From the NCBI GenBank assembly GCA_002162075.1, contig CP021423.1, positions 62,001 to 126,000 on the forward strand: a stretch of DNA of 64,000 bases, in the 5' to 3' direction. Below, piece after piece: positions 19,244 through 28,529 of this stretch. The stretch is from Armatimonadetes bacterium Uphvl-Ar1 (GTDB lineage: Bacteria > Armatimonadota > Fimbriimonadia > Fimbriimonadales > Fimbriimonadaceae). Positions within the stretch are counted from its first letter, which is position 1, and each line of letters opens with the position of its first letter. The translations under genes and the position numbers were made by a program. Under the pieces are notes generated by a model, which saw nothing but the letters and a program-made list of their open reading frames with translations, was not told the DNA's origin and did not search any database.

Positions 19244-20314
19244 ATGAAAATTGGCTTGATTTGTCTTCTGGCAATTGCGCCAGCAGTTGCTCCCATGGCC
19301 CATGGGTGGACGTACACGAATCTTCATCCGTCGGGGGCTTCAGTCTCGGCTGGCTTTGGCGCTGGTGGAAACACTCAATCTGGTAATTCGAATATGAGTG
19401 GAGTTCTTCGGGCTGGACTTTGGAATGCTACGGCATCGTCTTGGATTGATCTTCATCCGACCGGCGCGAATTATTCAGAATCATGGGGAGCGTCGGCGAC
19501 ATCACAAGTTGGCTACGCACACATTGGGGTGACTACCCACGCCAGTTTGTGGACGGGGACTTCGGGATCTTGGGTGAGTTTGAACCCAAGTGTGGCATTG
19601 GGTTCCGTTGCCTATGCAGCCACATCGACAAATCAAATTGGGAACACTTATGCTTTTAGCACTGTGCTTGCCAGTATGTGGTCGGGTTCGGCGGGGAGTT
19701 GGGTGAACCTGAATCCTTTGGGGGCAACATCATCTGAAGCGTTCGGTGCATCGAGCACGAATCAAGTTGGGTATGCAACCTTGGGTGGTGTTCAGAGTGC
19801 CGGGATGTGGTCTGGAGTGTCAAGTTCGTTTGTGAATTTGCATCCCTCTGGAGCCAGCTCTTCTCGCGCCCATGCCGCAACTGGTACTACTCAGGCTGGC
19901 TATGCGGTGATTGGTGGGAACTCGCACGCGAGTATATGGGCGGGGAGTGCCGGATCATGGGTTGATTTGAACCCTAGTGGAGCGGCCTCTTCGACGATAT
20001 GGGGTGCAGCAGATGGGTATCAGGCGGGTGGTTCGATTATTGGCGGGGCGCAGCGAGCGAGTCTGTGGTCTGGTTCGGCTGGCTCGTTTGTTGATTTGCA
20101 ATCATTCTTGCCGGCAAGTTTTTCAAATTCCGTCGCGCGGGGGATTTCAACAGACGGTGTAAATTATTACATTGTTGGGATCGGTCGAAATACAGCTACG
20201 GGACGAGACGAGGCTGTGCTTTGGACGGAGGCGGTTCCGGAGCCGGGCACGATTTTGGTTCTAGGAGCTGGGTTGTTGGCAGTTGCCCGGAAACGTCGCG
20301 CTAGCCGCAAGTAA
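19244..20314 (+). CDS. PEP-CTERM surface protein with about 46-residue tandem repeats
   Basis: 356 residues with signal peptide (LICLLAIAPAVAPMAHG). The C-terminal sorting signal is VPEPGTILVLGAGLLAVARK, a PEP-CTERM tag recognised by exosortase. Between them the protein is made of repeats of about 46 residues with the pattern W-x-G-SAGSWV-LNPSGA-SS-A-GA--TNQ-GYA-IGG-SHAS. They start near residues 20, 65, 110, 155, 200 and 247 and form a probable beta-rich rod. The ATG follows GAGGAATTC. A -10-like TATAGT lies near 19181. Probably secreted and anchored at the cell surface or in exopolysaccharide. It is convergent with the YdeI-like gene. Confidence 0.88.
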   Translation: MKIGLICLLAIAPAVAPMAHGWTYTNLHPSGASVSAGFGAGGNTQSGNSNMSGVLRAGLWNATASSWIDLHPTGANYSESWGASATSQVGYAHIGVTTHASLWTGTSGSWVSLNPSVALGSVAYAATSTNQIGNTYAFSTVLASMWSGSAGSWVNLNPLGATSSEAFGASSTNQVGYATLGGVQSAGMWSGVSSSFVNLHPSGASSSRAHAATGTTQAGYAVIGGNSHASIWAGSAGSWVDLNPSGAASSTIWGAADGYQAGGSIIGGAQRASLWSGSAGSFVDLQSFLPASFSNSVARGISTDGVNYYIVGIGRNTATGRDEAVLWTEAVPEPGTILVLGAGLLAVARKRRASRK

Positions 20315-20332
20315 AGTGACGATTCGTTCGGG

Positions 20333-20925
20333 TCAAGAGGTTTTCGGCCACTGGTTGGCGCGGATGTTTTGCTCGGCTAGTTCGGCAGTCTGATTGATTC
20401 GCTTGGTTCTTGTTGCTGGAGTTTTGGCCTGAAGAATCCACTCGAGAATTCCTCTTAGGGCGGACTTGGGGAAGGCTTGAAAATTTGATTTTGCCTGGGG
20501 AGAGTTTTGGAATGCTTGGTCTAGATCAGGGGGATGACAAGGTTTTCGACATCGTTGAGGGCGTCCCATGTTCCGGATTCTTTGGCGAGATTGATCGCAA
20601 TGAGACCGGCATCTTGCATTTGAGACTGCTCGATCATTTTTTGGGCTCGGACTTTGTTGAGAGCTGACCAAAGTGATTTTGGACTGCGTGGTGCGATATA
20701 AAGCATGGTGCGGATATCGTCAAGTTTTGCCGGCTTGCTATCGATCCATCCGAAGCAAAGTGCCTCTTCGACAATGTCATCTTGGGTGATGTGGAACTGG
20801 GGGTTTGCAGCCTTTTTATAGGTGATGAGCCAGATGCCTTGGCTTGCCTGGTGGTTTTGGACTAACCAGTCTCGCCACTCTTGGCGGGATTTAACTTCGA
20901 CAGAATTGGGGGGAGGATTTGGCAT
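20333..20925 (-). CDS. YdeI/OmpD-associated family protein (one frameshift)
   Basis: Cytosolic protein of about 197 residues. N-terminal blocks EWRDWLVQNHQASQGIWLITYKK-type and VEEALCFGWIDSKPAKLDD are characteristic, followed by RSPKSLWSALNKVRAQKMI. The break is at GGGGG 20529-20533; one base restores ENLVIPPDLDQAFQNSPQAK and the C-terminal helix GILEWILQAKTPATRTKRI. Family members (for example E. coli YdeI, B. subtilis YdeI) have been linked to bacteriocin or peptide tolerance, but no biochemical role is established. It starts 4 bases after the oxidoreductase gene, so the two form an operon. Confidence 0.87.
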
Positions 20926-20929
20926 CGAG

Positions 20930-21898
20930 TCAGAAGGTGATTATGACATTGCCTTTCTTTCGTCCGGAATCAACGAGAGCATGAGCAGCGGCGATTTGGT
21001 CAAGCGGGAAAGTCTGATCAATTACGGGGGTGAACTCTCCTCGGTCGGCAAGTTCTGCGAGGAATCGAATGTCTTCGGGCTTAGTGATGACGGGGGTAGC
21101 GATGACTTTTTTGCTGCTTCCGATCGATTGGAATGGAGCCGCGAGTAGATCTCGAAATGATACGACGATGAGAAGGAGGCGACCGCTGGGGCGGAGAATT
21201 GATCGAGTGTTTTGGGTGTTGAGCGAGCCGACGCAATCCAGAATGATGTCGAACTGGACGGGAAGCTCGGTAATTTTCGTGGTGCGATAGTCGATCATGT
21301 GGTCGGCGCCTAAACTCTGGACGAGGGCATGGTTTGGCGAGCTGCAAACGGCAGTTATCTCGGCTTTGAAGTGTTTGGCGAGTTGGATGGCGGCGGTGCC
21401 AACACTTCCTGATGCCCCGTTGATCAGGATTCGATCGCCGGATTTGATGTTGGCGCGGCGGAGAAAGCTGAGGGAAGTTGTGCCTCCGAAACAGACTGCA
21501 GCGGCCTGTTGGTGGGAGAGGGTTTCTGGTTTGTGGGCGAGAGTGCCGGTTTCGGGGAAAGTCTTGAACTCGGCGTAACAGCCCATTTTGGCGTCGCTGA
21601 ATGCGATGACTTCATCACCCGGTTTGAACTTGGTTACTCCTTGCCCTACTGCTTCGATGACTCCGGAGAGTTCAGAGCCGAGAATTTGGTTGCGGGGGCG
21701 ACTGATGCCAAAAATCAAGCGACCGATTTGGCTGAATCCGGGAGGAAGGTTGAAAGCTCGGAGCCTTGCGTCGCCGGAAGTTACGGTAGTGGCGTGGAGT
21801 TTTATGAGGACTTCATTGTTTTTTGGAGTGGGTTTGGGGAGATCAACGATTTGGAGGACATCAGGTGGACCGTACGATTTGTAGATTGCTGCGCGCAT
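20930..21898 (-). CDS. NAD(P)-dependent zinc-free MDR oxidoreductase (quinone reductase-like)
   Basis: 322-residue medium-chain dehydrogenase/reductase. The GroES-like N-terminal half has MRAAIYKSYGPPDVLQI and GSELSGVIEAVGQGVTKFKPGDEV. The Rossmann half has ILINGASGSVGTAAIQLAK and DIILDCVGS. The zinc-site cysteines of alcohol dehydrogenases are absent, as in quinone oxidoreductases/crotonyl-type reductases. The C-terminal VIDQTFPLDQIAAAHALVDSGRKKGN is typical. The substrate cannot be predicted. It is the first gene of a two-gene minus-strand operon with the YdeI-like gene. Confidence 0.9.
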   Translation of the reverse strand: MRAAIYKSYGPPDVLQIVDLPKPTPKNNEVLIKLHATTVTSGDARLRAFNLPPGFSQIGRLIFGISRPRNQILGSELSGVIEAVGQGVTKFKPGDEVIAFSDAKMGCYAEFKTFPETGTLAHKPETLSHQQAAAVCFGGTTSLSFLRRANIKSGDRILINGASGSVGTAAIQLAKHFKAEITAVCSSPNHALVQSLGADHMIDYRTTKITELPVQFDIILDCVGSLNTQNTRSILRPSGRLLLIVVSFRDLLAAPFQSIGSSKKVIATPVITKPEDIRFLAELADRGEFTPVIDQTFPLDQIAAAHALVDSGRKKGNVIITF

Positions 21899-21969
21899 GG
21901 GATTTTCTGTTCCAGAAAGTAAACGTTTTGGGATTGGGGGGATTGGGCCGTTTTGCGCTTCAATTTTGT

Positions 21970-22038
21970 TGACCTCACCCCCAACCCTCCCCGATCAGGT
22001 CGAGGACGGGCTCTCTCTATTAAAACGGAGAGGGGGCT
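21970..22038. repeat. Intergenic GC-rich repeat element
   Basis: Contains ACCTCACCCCCAACCCTCCC on one side and AGAGGGGGCTTTT on the other, with an imperfect central CTCTCT/AGAG stem. The layout resembles the widespread intergenic 'CACCCC..CCTCTCC...GGAGAGGGG' palindromes. A related copy is at 24047-24083. It may act as terminator for the csaA-like gene. Confidence 0.45.
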
Positions 22039-22039
22039 T

Positions 22040-22378
22040 TTAAAAGAGTTTTGTGCCGTTGGGGACAGGGTGTTCGGGTCGTGTGAGGGTGACGTTGCCA
22101 TGCTCGTCGGCGAAACCGGTGACGAGGCATTCGGAGATGAACGGGCCGATTTGCTTGGGGGGGAAGTTGGTTACGGCGACGATTTGGGTGCCGATGAGTT
22201 GCTCGGGGGTGTAGTAGTGCGTGATTTGGGCAGACGAGCATTTGATGCCGATTTCAGGGCCGAAGTCGATGGTGATTTTGTAGGCGGGCTTCCGGGCTTC
22301 GGGGAATTGTTCCGCGTTGGTGATTGTTCCGACGCGGAGTTCGACTTGTTCGAATTGGGAGTATCTGATTTCGGGCAT
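22040..22378 (-). CDS. CsaA-type tRNA-binding domain protein
   Basis: 112-residue single OB-fold of the EMAP/Arc1p tRNA-binding family. Motifs: QVELRVGTITNAEQFPEARK, YKITIDFGPEIGIKCSSAQI, IVAVTNFPPKQIGPFISECL. The family's usual C-terminal stretch is also present. B. subtilis CsaA of the same size is a dimer described as an export chaperone; a tRNA-related role is equally possible. It sits alone between repeat elements and is divergent from the M32 peptidase. Confidence 0.9.
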   Translation of the reverse strand: MPEIRYSQFEQVELRVGTITNAEQFPEARKPAYKITIDFGPEIGIKCSSAQITHYYTPEQLIGTQIVAVTNFPPKQIGPFISECLVTGFADEHGNVTLTRPEHPVPNGTKLF

Positions 22379-22406
22379 TTGGGTTGGTGGTGGGTTACCA
22401 CAATTC

Positions 22407-22482
22407 TTGTCCTGCCCGAGGGCGGAGTCGGGATTGATATTTCAATCCCGACGAGGGCGCGGCTTCGGGCCGGGCAGGACAA
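22407..22482. repeat. Long imperfect inverted repeat (REP/MITE-like)
   Basis: The arms start TTGTCCTGCCCG and end CGGGCAGGACAA. A second inner palindrome TCGGGATTGA / TTCAATCCCGA surrounds a TAT-type centre. Nearly the whole 76 bases can fold into one hairpin with side bulges. It lies between the divergent csaA and M32 genes. It is a candidate mobile palindrome or a shared regulatory hairpin. Confidence 0.65.
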
Positions 22483-22509
22483 TGTCTGAAATGTGAACTT
22501 TCATTGCAA

Positions 22510-24026
22510 ATGTCTGAGTATTCTTCAGCAATGAGTTCTGGGCTTGAGAGTTTGAAGAGTCGGTTGGCGAAGGTGAATGCGTTGAATTCCGCGATTGCAT
22601 TGATGGATTGGGATCAGCAGTGTTTGATGCCATCGGGGGGTGCGGATGCTCGAGGGGAGCATGTGGGGATTTTGAGTGGGATGGCGCACGAGATGTTTGT
22701 CAGCGAGGAGACTCAGCGGGCACTTGAGAACGCCGAGAAGGAAGTGATCGGGGGGATGATGATGATTCGGCGATGGTGCGGGTGGTGCGCCGTAACATGG
22801 ATATTGAGACGAAATTGCCGCAGGCGTTGATTGAGGAGCGGGCGAAGCTTTCGGCGGTGGGACACGAGGTGTGGGTTAAGGCTCGGAAGGAGAACGACTT
22901 TAAGGCGTTTGAGCCGATTTTGGCGCAGACGGTGGACATTAGCCAGCGGATCGCGGAGTATTTGGGCTATGAAGATCACCCTTATGATGCGGTGACTGAT
23001 CAGTTTGAGCAGGGGGCAAGCCGGAAGTTTTGGGATGGGATGTTTGATTCGATTCGCCAGCCGTTGACAGATTTGGTGGCAGAGATCAAGGCAAGTCCGA
23101 ATCAGCCGGATGATGCGTTTTTGACAGGGAATTGGGACGAGGGGGCTCAGCGGGCTTTTTCGATGAAGTTGCTGGACGGGATTGGATTTCGTTTGGATCG
23201 GGGTCGACTTGATACGGCTCCGCATCCGTTCTGCACGAATTTTGCGATTGGGGATGTGCGGCTCACGACTCGGTTCTTGGATTATTTGCCGAGTGCGGTA
23301 TTTGGCAGTTTGCATGAGGCGGGGCACGGGATGTATGAGCAGGGGAGTCCGGATGAGTGGGATCGGACACCGCTGGCGGGCGGGGTGAGTTTGGGTTGGC
23401 ATGAGAGCCAGTCGCGGACTTGGGAGAATATTGTGGGGCGGAGTAAGGCGTTTTGGCGGCACTTTTATGGTGACTTGCAGGCGGCGTTCCCCGCTTTGGC
23501 GAGTGTGGACTTGGATACGTTTTATCGGGCGGTGAACCGAAGCCAGCCGACCTTGATTCGGGTGGAGGCGGACGAGGTGACTTACAACCTGCACATCATG
23601 GTTCGGTACGAGCTTGAGAAGGGGATGCTCGACGGTTCGATCAAGGTGAGTGAGGTTCCGGATGCTTGGAATGCGCGGTACGAGGAGTATTTAGGGATTA
23701 CGCCGCCGAATGATGCGAACGGGTGTTTGCAGGATGTTCACTGGAGTGGTGGGTTGCTGGGCTACTTCCCGACATATTCGATGGGGAACATTTTGAGTTA
23801 TCAGTTGTGGGAGCTTTTGGAGGCAGATTTGGGCGATACGGAGGCGTTGATGGAGGCAGGTAATTTTGCGCCGATTCTGGAGTGGTTGCAGGTGAAGGTT
23901 TATCGCCAAGGGTCGAAGTATCCGCCGCAGGAATTGTTGCAGCGAGTTTGCGGGGGTGGTTTGGATGCGGAGCCTTATCTGCGTCGGATTCGGGCGAAGT
24001 ATTCGGAGATTTACGAGTTGGGGTAG
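22510..24026 (+). CDS. M32 metallocarboxypeptidase (Taq type), one frameshift
   Basis: Cytosolic zinc carboxypeptidase of about 505 residues, removing C-terminal residues from peptides. The metal motif is GSLHEAGHGMYEQG (HEXXH). The family blocks LGWHESQSRTWENIVGRS, RVEADEVTYNLHIMVRYELE and DVHWSGGLLGYFPTYSMGN are all present. The break is at GGGGGG 22750-22755; one more G turns the false MMMIRRW tail into EVIGGDDDDSAMVRVVRRN. The start is chosen at ATG 22510 (MSEYSSAMSS); a downstream ATG at 22531 is possible and no ribosome site decides. Confidence 0.93.
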
Positions 24027-24046
24027 TGGCGTTGTTCTTCGTTTGA

Positions 24047-24083
24047 TCACCCCACCCCAGCCCCTCCCCATCTGGGGAGGGAT
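24047..24083. terminator. GC-rich hairpin between convergent M32 and S9A genes
   Basis: Perfect stem CCCTCCCCA / TGGGGAGGG with two-base loop, preceded by CACCCCACCCCAG. It lacks a T tract but lies between two convergent stops. Related in sequence to the element at 21970-22038. Confidence 0.45.
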
Positions 24084-24093
24084 CCGGAAATAA

Positions 24094-26189
24094 CTAGAAT
24101 TTGTCGGGGATGGTGATGCCCATGTTGTGGAGGGTGAAGGAGTAGACGTCGGTGACGGCTTCGAGGGCTTTGCGGATGGGGGTTCCGGCTCCGTGCCCTG
24201 CGGAGGATTCGATGCGGATCAGGACAGGGGCGGGGCCGGCCTGGACGGCTTGGAGCCGAGCGGCATATTTGAATGAGTGGGAAGGGACGACGCGATCATC
24301 GGTGTCGGCGGTGGTGACGAGAGTGGCGGGGTAGTGTGTGTTGGGTTTGAGGTTGTGGTAGGGACTGATGCGATAGAGGCTGAAGAATTCATCTTGGTTC
24401 TCGGGTGAGCCGTAATCGCCTTCCCATGCGGCACCGATGGTGAATTTGTTGAATCGGAGCATGTCCATGACGCCGACTTCAGGGATACAGACGCCGAAGA
24501 GATCGGGGCGTTGGTTCATGGCGACGCCGATGAGGAGACCACCGTTTGATCCGCCTTGGATGGCGAGTCGCTTGGGCGTGGTGTAGCCTTCGTTGACGAG
24601 GTATTCGCCGCAGGCGATGAAGTCATCGTATGCGTTTTGACGGCGCACTTTGGTGGCGGCTTCGTGCCAGGCTTTGCCGTATTCTGATCCGCCGCGGATG
24701 TTGGCGAGGCACCAGATTCCGCCCATGTCCATCCAGACGGTTCGCGAGGTGCTGAACCAGGGGGTTTGGGAGGCACCGAATCCGCCGTATGCGTAGAGGA
24801 GGGTGGGGCTGTTTCCGGTGATTTTCAGGTCTTTGCGGTGGACGATGAACATTGGCACCTTTGTGCCATCGGGGGAGGTGACGAACACTTGCTTGGCGGT
24901 GTATTTGGAGGAGTCGAGGGGGAGTTCGGGTTTTCGGTAGACCTCGGACGTGTTTGCGGCGGCGTTGTACTTGTAGATCGTTGCGGGGGTTGTGAAGTCG
25001 GCGTAGCTGTAGTAGGTTTCGTCGGAATTCGGGGCTCCGGTGAATCCGGTGACGGCACCGAGTCCGGCGAGGGGGATGTTTTTCATGGGGTTGCCAGCGA
25101 GGTCAAAGGTTTCGACGACGGCGTGGGCGTCCTTCATGTATTGGATGATGATGCGGGATTGGGTGAGAGAGGCGCCTTCGATGGCTTCGGCGCGGGCGGG
25201 AATGACGTCGGTCATTGTTCCGCCGGAGAGGGGCATGGAGATGATTTTTCCGGTCGGGGCGTCTTTGCTCGTGCGGACGAAGAGTCGGTTATTGCGGATC
25301 GCCAGGGGGGTGTAGTTGGCATCGTTGGCATCAAGGATTTTGTTGATGGTGACGGATTTGCCATCGTGGTTGGCGTGCCAGATCCGGTTGTTGGTTGAGC
25401 CTGGTTCGTCACTGTAGATGAAAAGCTCTTGTTTGGCATCGTCCATTGCGGGGAAGAGGAACGTTTGGGGCTTGGTTTTATCTTCGTAGATGAGTTGATC
25501 GGTTGATTGGTCGAGGCCGATGCTGTGGAAGTAGATTGAGGGGTTTTCGTTGGCGGCGGTGAAGGCGGTGTCACCTTCGGGGCGGGGTATCGGAGGTAGT
25601 AGAAGCCTGTGCCGTCGGAGTTCATCACTGCGCCGCCGAATTTAGACCACTTGACGGGTTGGCCGATCGTTTTTCCGGTGGTGACATCGAGGACGTTCCA
25701 CTCTATCCAGTCGGAGCCAGCTTTGGAAACTCCGTAAAGCATTCGTGAGCCGTCGTTGTTGAAATCGGTTCCGCTGAGGGCGACGGTGCCGTCGGCACTG
25801 AGGGTGTTGGGGTCGAGGAGGATACGGGGAGTAGCGCCGGGTCGGTCTACGACGTAGATCACGTTTTGGGGGAGAAGTCCGGAATTGTAGCCGTAGAATG
25901 TTCTCGTTCCCTTCTGGACAGGGATGTCGAATCGTTCGTAATTGACGCGGCGGAGGAGTTCGTCGAGGAGGGGTTTTCGATTGGGGATTTGGTTGAGGAA
26001 TCGGTTTGTGAGTTCGTTTTGGGCGTCGGCCCAGGCTTTGACTTCTGGGGTGGTGATGGGTTGTTCGAGCCAGCGGTAGGGGTCGGCGACGGTGATGCCG
26101 TGGTAGGTGTCGGTGTGGTTGACGGTTTTTGTGGGTGGGTAGATCCAGGATTGGGTGAGCATGGTTGTGGCGAGGAGGGCGGGGATCAT
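24094..26189 (-). CDS. Secreted prolyl oligopeptidase, family S9A (one frameshift)
   Basis: Serine peptidase of about 698 residues cleaving after proline in short peptides. The N-terminal propeller starts TYHGITVADPYRWLEQP. The C-terminal alpha/beta hydrolase carries Ser in AIQGGSNGGLLIG, Asp in VTTADTDDRVVPSHS and His in SSAGHGAGTP, with WCLANIRGGSEYGKAWH upstream. The break is at GGGG 25584-25587; one base restores YYLRYPRPEGDTAFTAANEN. A short N-terminal hydrophobic segment (MIPALLATTMLTQS) suggests export. It is preceded on the same strand by a GIY-YIG gene 18 bases away. Confidence 0.93.
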
Positions 26190-26207
26190 TGGTTTGAGTT
26201 TACTTGG

Positions 26208-26501
26208 TTAGTGAATTAAGGAGTCATAGAGATCGATCCATTCGGGATTCTCACGCTCTATGGCTTCGATTTTCCAAGCTCGCTTCCATCCTTTGATTTG
26301 TTTTTCTCTTTTGATTGCAAATGGAATCTCAGAATGATATTCAAAATAGACTAGCAGGTGTACGTTATATTTTGAAGTAAATCCAAGGGTGTAACAGTTT
26401 TGATGTTGGTATGTTCTGGTGATGAGATCGGCTGTTACTCCGGTATAGAGAACCCCATTTTTCCTGGAAGCAAGGATGTAGACATAGCCTCCTTTTGCCA
26501 T
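26208..26501 (-). CDS. Small GIY-YIG domain protein
   Basis: 97-residue stand-alone GIY-YIG nuclease-fold protein of the widespread UPF0213/YhbQ-like kind. Visible: GYVYILASRKNGVLYTGVTA, then LITRTYQHQN and KREKQIKGWKRAWKIEAIE with the typical E-N-P-x-W-x-DLY ending. Codon use (AAA, ACA, AGA/AGG, TAT) is unlike that of other minus-strand genes here, suggesting recent acquisition; such genes are often laterally moved. It lies next to a small repeat array. Function is unproven. Confidence 0.9.
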   Translation of the reverse strand: MAKGGYVYILASRKNGVLYTGVTADLITRTYQHQNCYTLGFTSKYNVHLLVYFEYHSEIPFAIKREKQIKGWKRAWKIEAIERENPEWIDLYDSLIH

Positions 26502-26560
26502 GATTTATATTTTGCTTAGATTTTGGTCTGGATGTTGGAGATTTTGCGGATTTTAAAAGA

Positions 26561-26698
26561 GAGATTCCGGGTCACGCCCGGAATGACGGGCAAGGGAGCT
26601 TCCGGGTCACGGTTGGAATGACTAGATAGGAGGTTTCGAGTCACGGCTGGTATGGCGGGCAAATGAGATTCCGGGTCACCGCTGGAATGACGGGCAAG
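26561..26698. repeat. Four degenerate tandem copies of a ~34-bp repeat
   Basis: Copies start near 26561, 26595, 26629 and 26663. Their shared core is ATTCCGGGTCAC followed by GGAATGACGGGCAAG, which forms a short stem (TTCCGGGT.../...CCGGAA) in the first copy. Copies 2 and 3 are degenerate. There are no spacers of constant length with unique sequence, so it is not a CRISPR array. Confidence 0.7.
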
Positions 26699-26707
26699 GG
26701 AGGTTGG

Positions 26708-26713
26708 TATAGT
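26708..26713 (+). promoter_or_regulatory. -10 box for leaderless-type gene 26721
   Basis: TATAGT ends 7 bases before the ATG at 26721 with no Shine-Dalgarno between. It follows directly on the tandem repeat. Confidence 0.55.
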
Positions 26714-26720
26714 CCTGTTT

Positions 26721-28484
26721 ATGATTTCGGCGATGTTGGGGATGGCGATGGTGGCGTGTGGGGAGGTGGATTTTGATTGGACTTTGACGTGTGAGCGGAC
26801 AGATTTCCGAGCGACGGGGCGTTATGCCGAAGCATTGAGTTTTTGTGAGCAGTTGGGGTTGCAGGACAATGTTTCGGTTTTTCCGATTGGGAAATCACCG
26901 GAGGGGCGGGAGATGGTTGTGGTTGTGGTGAGTACGGATTCGGATGTTTTGAATTTTGAGAATAGAAAGAAGCCGCTTTTGTTTGTGAACAACGGGATTC
27001 ACAGTGGGGAAATTGATGGAAAGGATGCAACGCTTGTTTTGGCACGGCGGCTGGTGAAACCGGACGGGGCACCTGACGAGGCGAATTGGAGCAGTTTGCT
27101 GGAGAAGGCGAGCTTTGCTTTTATTCCAGTTTTGAGTGTTGATGGGCACGAACGATTTTCGAGGTTCAACCGGGTGAATCAGAATGGGCCGGAGGAGATG
27201 GGGTGGCGGGCGACGAGTGAGAATTTGAATTTGAACCGCGATTTTGCGAAAGTTGATGGGTTGGAGATGCGGAATTTGCTCGATTTTGTGAATGACATTG
27301 AGCCGGATTTTTATATTGACAATCATGTCACGGATGGGGGTGATTGGCAGTATGTGGTGCAATGGGATGTTCCGAGGTATCCGACGATGGCGAAGGCAAC
27401 GGTGGACATTTCACAGAAATTTGTTGATGATGTCATGCCGAAATTGACAAAGTCGGGGTTTGAAAATGCGCCTTATTTTGGAGGTTTTGATGATCGGAAT
27501 CCGGGGCGAGGGATTACTTTGGGGTTTTACGGGCCTCGCTATTCGACAGGTTATTGGGCAATGCGGAATCGGCCTTCGATGCTGGTTGAGACCCATGTTT
27601 TGAAGCCGTACAAGGAGCGGTACGAGGCAACTTTGGAGCTGAACCGACTGACTTTGGAGTGGGTTGGAGCGAATGCGAGTTTGTTGCGGGTTCGGAACCA
27701 ATATGGGGATGTTGAAGGCATGGCGATGGACGAAGGTGAGGATGTTGTTCTGACCGCTCGTACTTCGGGCAAAACTAAGCCGTTCGTCTTCAAGGGGTTG
27801 AAATTTGATCCTTACAAAAGCGATATCAGTGGGGCAGAGATTCCAAGGTGGACTCGGGAGAAAGTGAATCACGAGACGGTGATTCGGGATGAGTTTGAGG
27901 CGGGGGTTTCGGTCAAGGCTCCAGCGGGTTGGTTTGTGCCGAGTTATCTGCGATCGGTCGTGGATCGATTGCAGATTCATGGGGTGGAGATGGTTCCGGT
28001 TCGGGAGGATGCAGTGGGCACGACTGTGAGGTGGACGGTGCAGAAATTTGATGGTGTGAGTTTGGGGACGACGACTTTTGAAGGTCGGACGATGCCCCGG
28101 TTCAAGGTGATTGATGTTGAGCGGGACATTGTGGTTCCGGCGGGATATGTTGTGCCTGTGAATCAGCGTTTGGTGCGGTTAGCGGCTCAGCTTTTGGAAC
28201 CTACTTCGGGCGATAGTTTTGCGTCTTGGGGCTTTTTGAATGCTTATTTGGAAAGCAAGGAGTATGCGGAGGCTTATGCGATGGAGCCGATTGCGCAGGA
28301 GATGTTGAAGGATCCCGCGACAAAGGCGGCATTTGAAGAAGCGTTGAGGGATGTGGCGTTTGCGGGGAGCCCGGGGGCGCGGCTAAATTGGTTTTATGAG
28401 CGGAGCCCTTGGTTTGATCAGCGGTATCTGATTCATCCGATCTATCGGTTGACAGGTTCTGAGATGGCTCGGCTGATTCCTTAA
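26721..28484 (+). CDS. M14-family zinc carboxypeptidase-like protein
   Basis: 587 residues. Zinc ligands are recognisable in NNGIHSGEIDGKDATL (HxxE) and FYIDNHVTDGGDW (His); the catalytic glutamate is probably that of RPSMLVETHVLK. LNLNRDFAK supplies the substrate-binding NR pair. The C-terminal 250 residues, beyond the catalytic domain, are an uncharacterised beta-rich region. A short hydrophobic N-terminus (MISAMLGMAMVACG) may be a weak signal peptide. The start is supported by the TATAGT box 7 bases upstream. It is followed 45 bases later by another leaderless-type gene. Substrate unknown; peptidoglycan or protein fragments are likely for the family. Confidence 0.88.
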   Translation: MISAMLGMAMVACGEVDFDWTLTCERTDFRATGRYAEALSFCEQLGLQDNVSVFPIGKSPEGREMVVVVVSTDSDVLNFENRKKPLLFVNNGIHSGEIDGKDATLVLARRLVKPDGAPDEANWSSLLEKASFAFIPVLSVDGHERFSRFNRVNQNGPEEMGWRATSENLNLNRDFAKVDGLEMRNLLDFVNDIEPDFYIDNHVTDGGDWQYVVQWDVPRYPTMAKATVDISQKFVDDVMPKLTKSGFENAPYFGGFDDRNPGRGITLGFYGPRYSTGYWAMRNRPSMLVETHVLKPYKERYEATLELNRLTLEWVGANASLLRVRNQYGDVEGMAMDEGEDVVLTARTSGKTKPFVFKGLKFDPYKSDISGAEIPRWTREKVNHETVIRDEFEAGVSVKAPAGWFVPSYLRSVVDRLQIHGVEMVPVREDAVGTTVRWTVQKFDGVSLGTTTFEGRTMPRFKVIDVERDIVVPAGYVVPVNQRLVRLAAQLLEPTSGDSFASWGFLNAYLESKEYAEAYAMEPIAQEMLKDPATKAAFEEALRDVAFAGSPGARLNWFYERSPWFDQRYLIHPIYRLTGSEMARLIP

Positions 28485-28514
28485 CACCGTCGTACTAATC
28501 CCGGTTGAATTCAC

Positions 28515-28520
28515 TATACT
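28515..28520 (+). promoter_or_regulatory. -10 box for leaderless-type gene 28530
   Basis: TATACT ends 9 bases before ATG 28530, the same spacing as at 9404-9419. It selects this ATG over the upstream in-frame GTG codons at 28521 and 28527. Confidence 0.6.
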
Positions 28521-28529
28521 GTGGGTGTG

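Noticed and set aside
26561..26698. CRISPR array
   Set aside because: Units are adjacent and degenerate with no unique spacers of constant length, and no cas genes are present.
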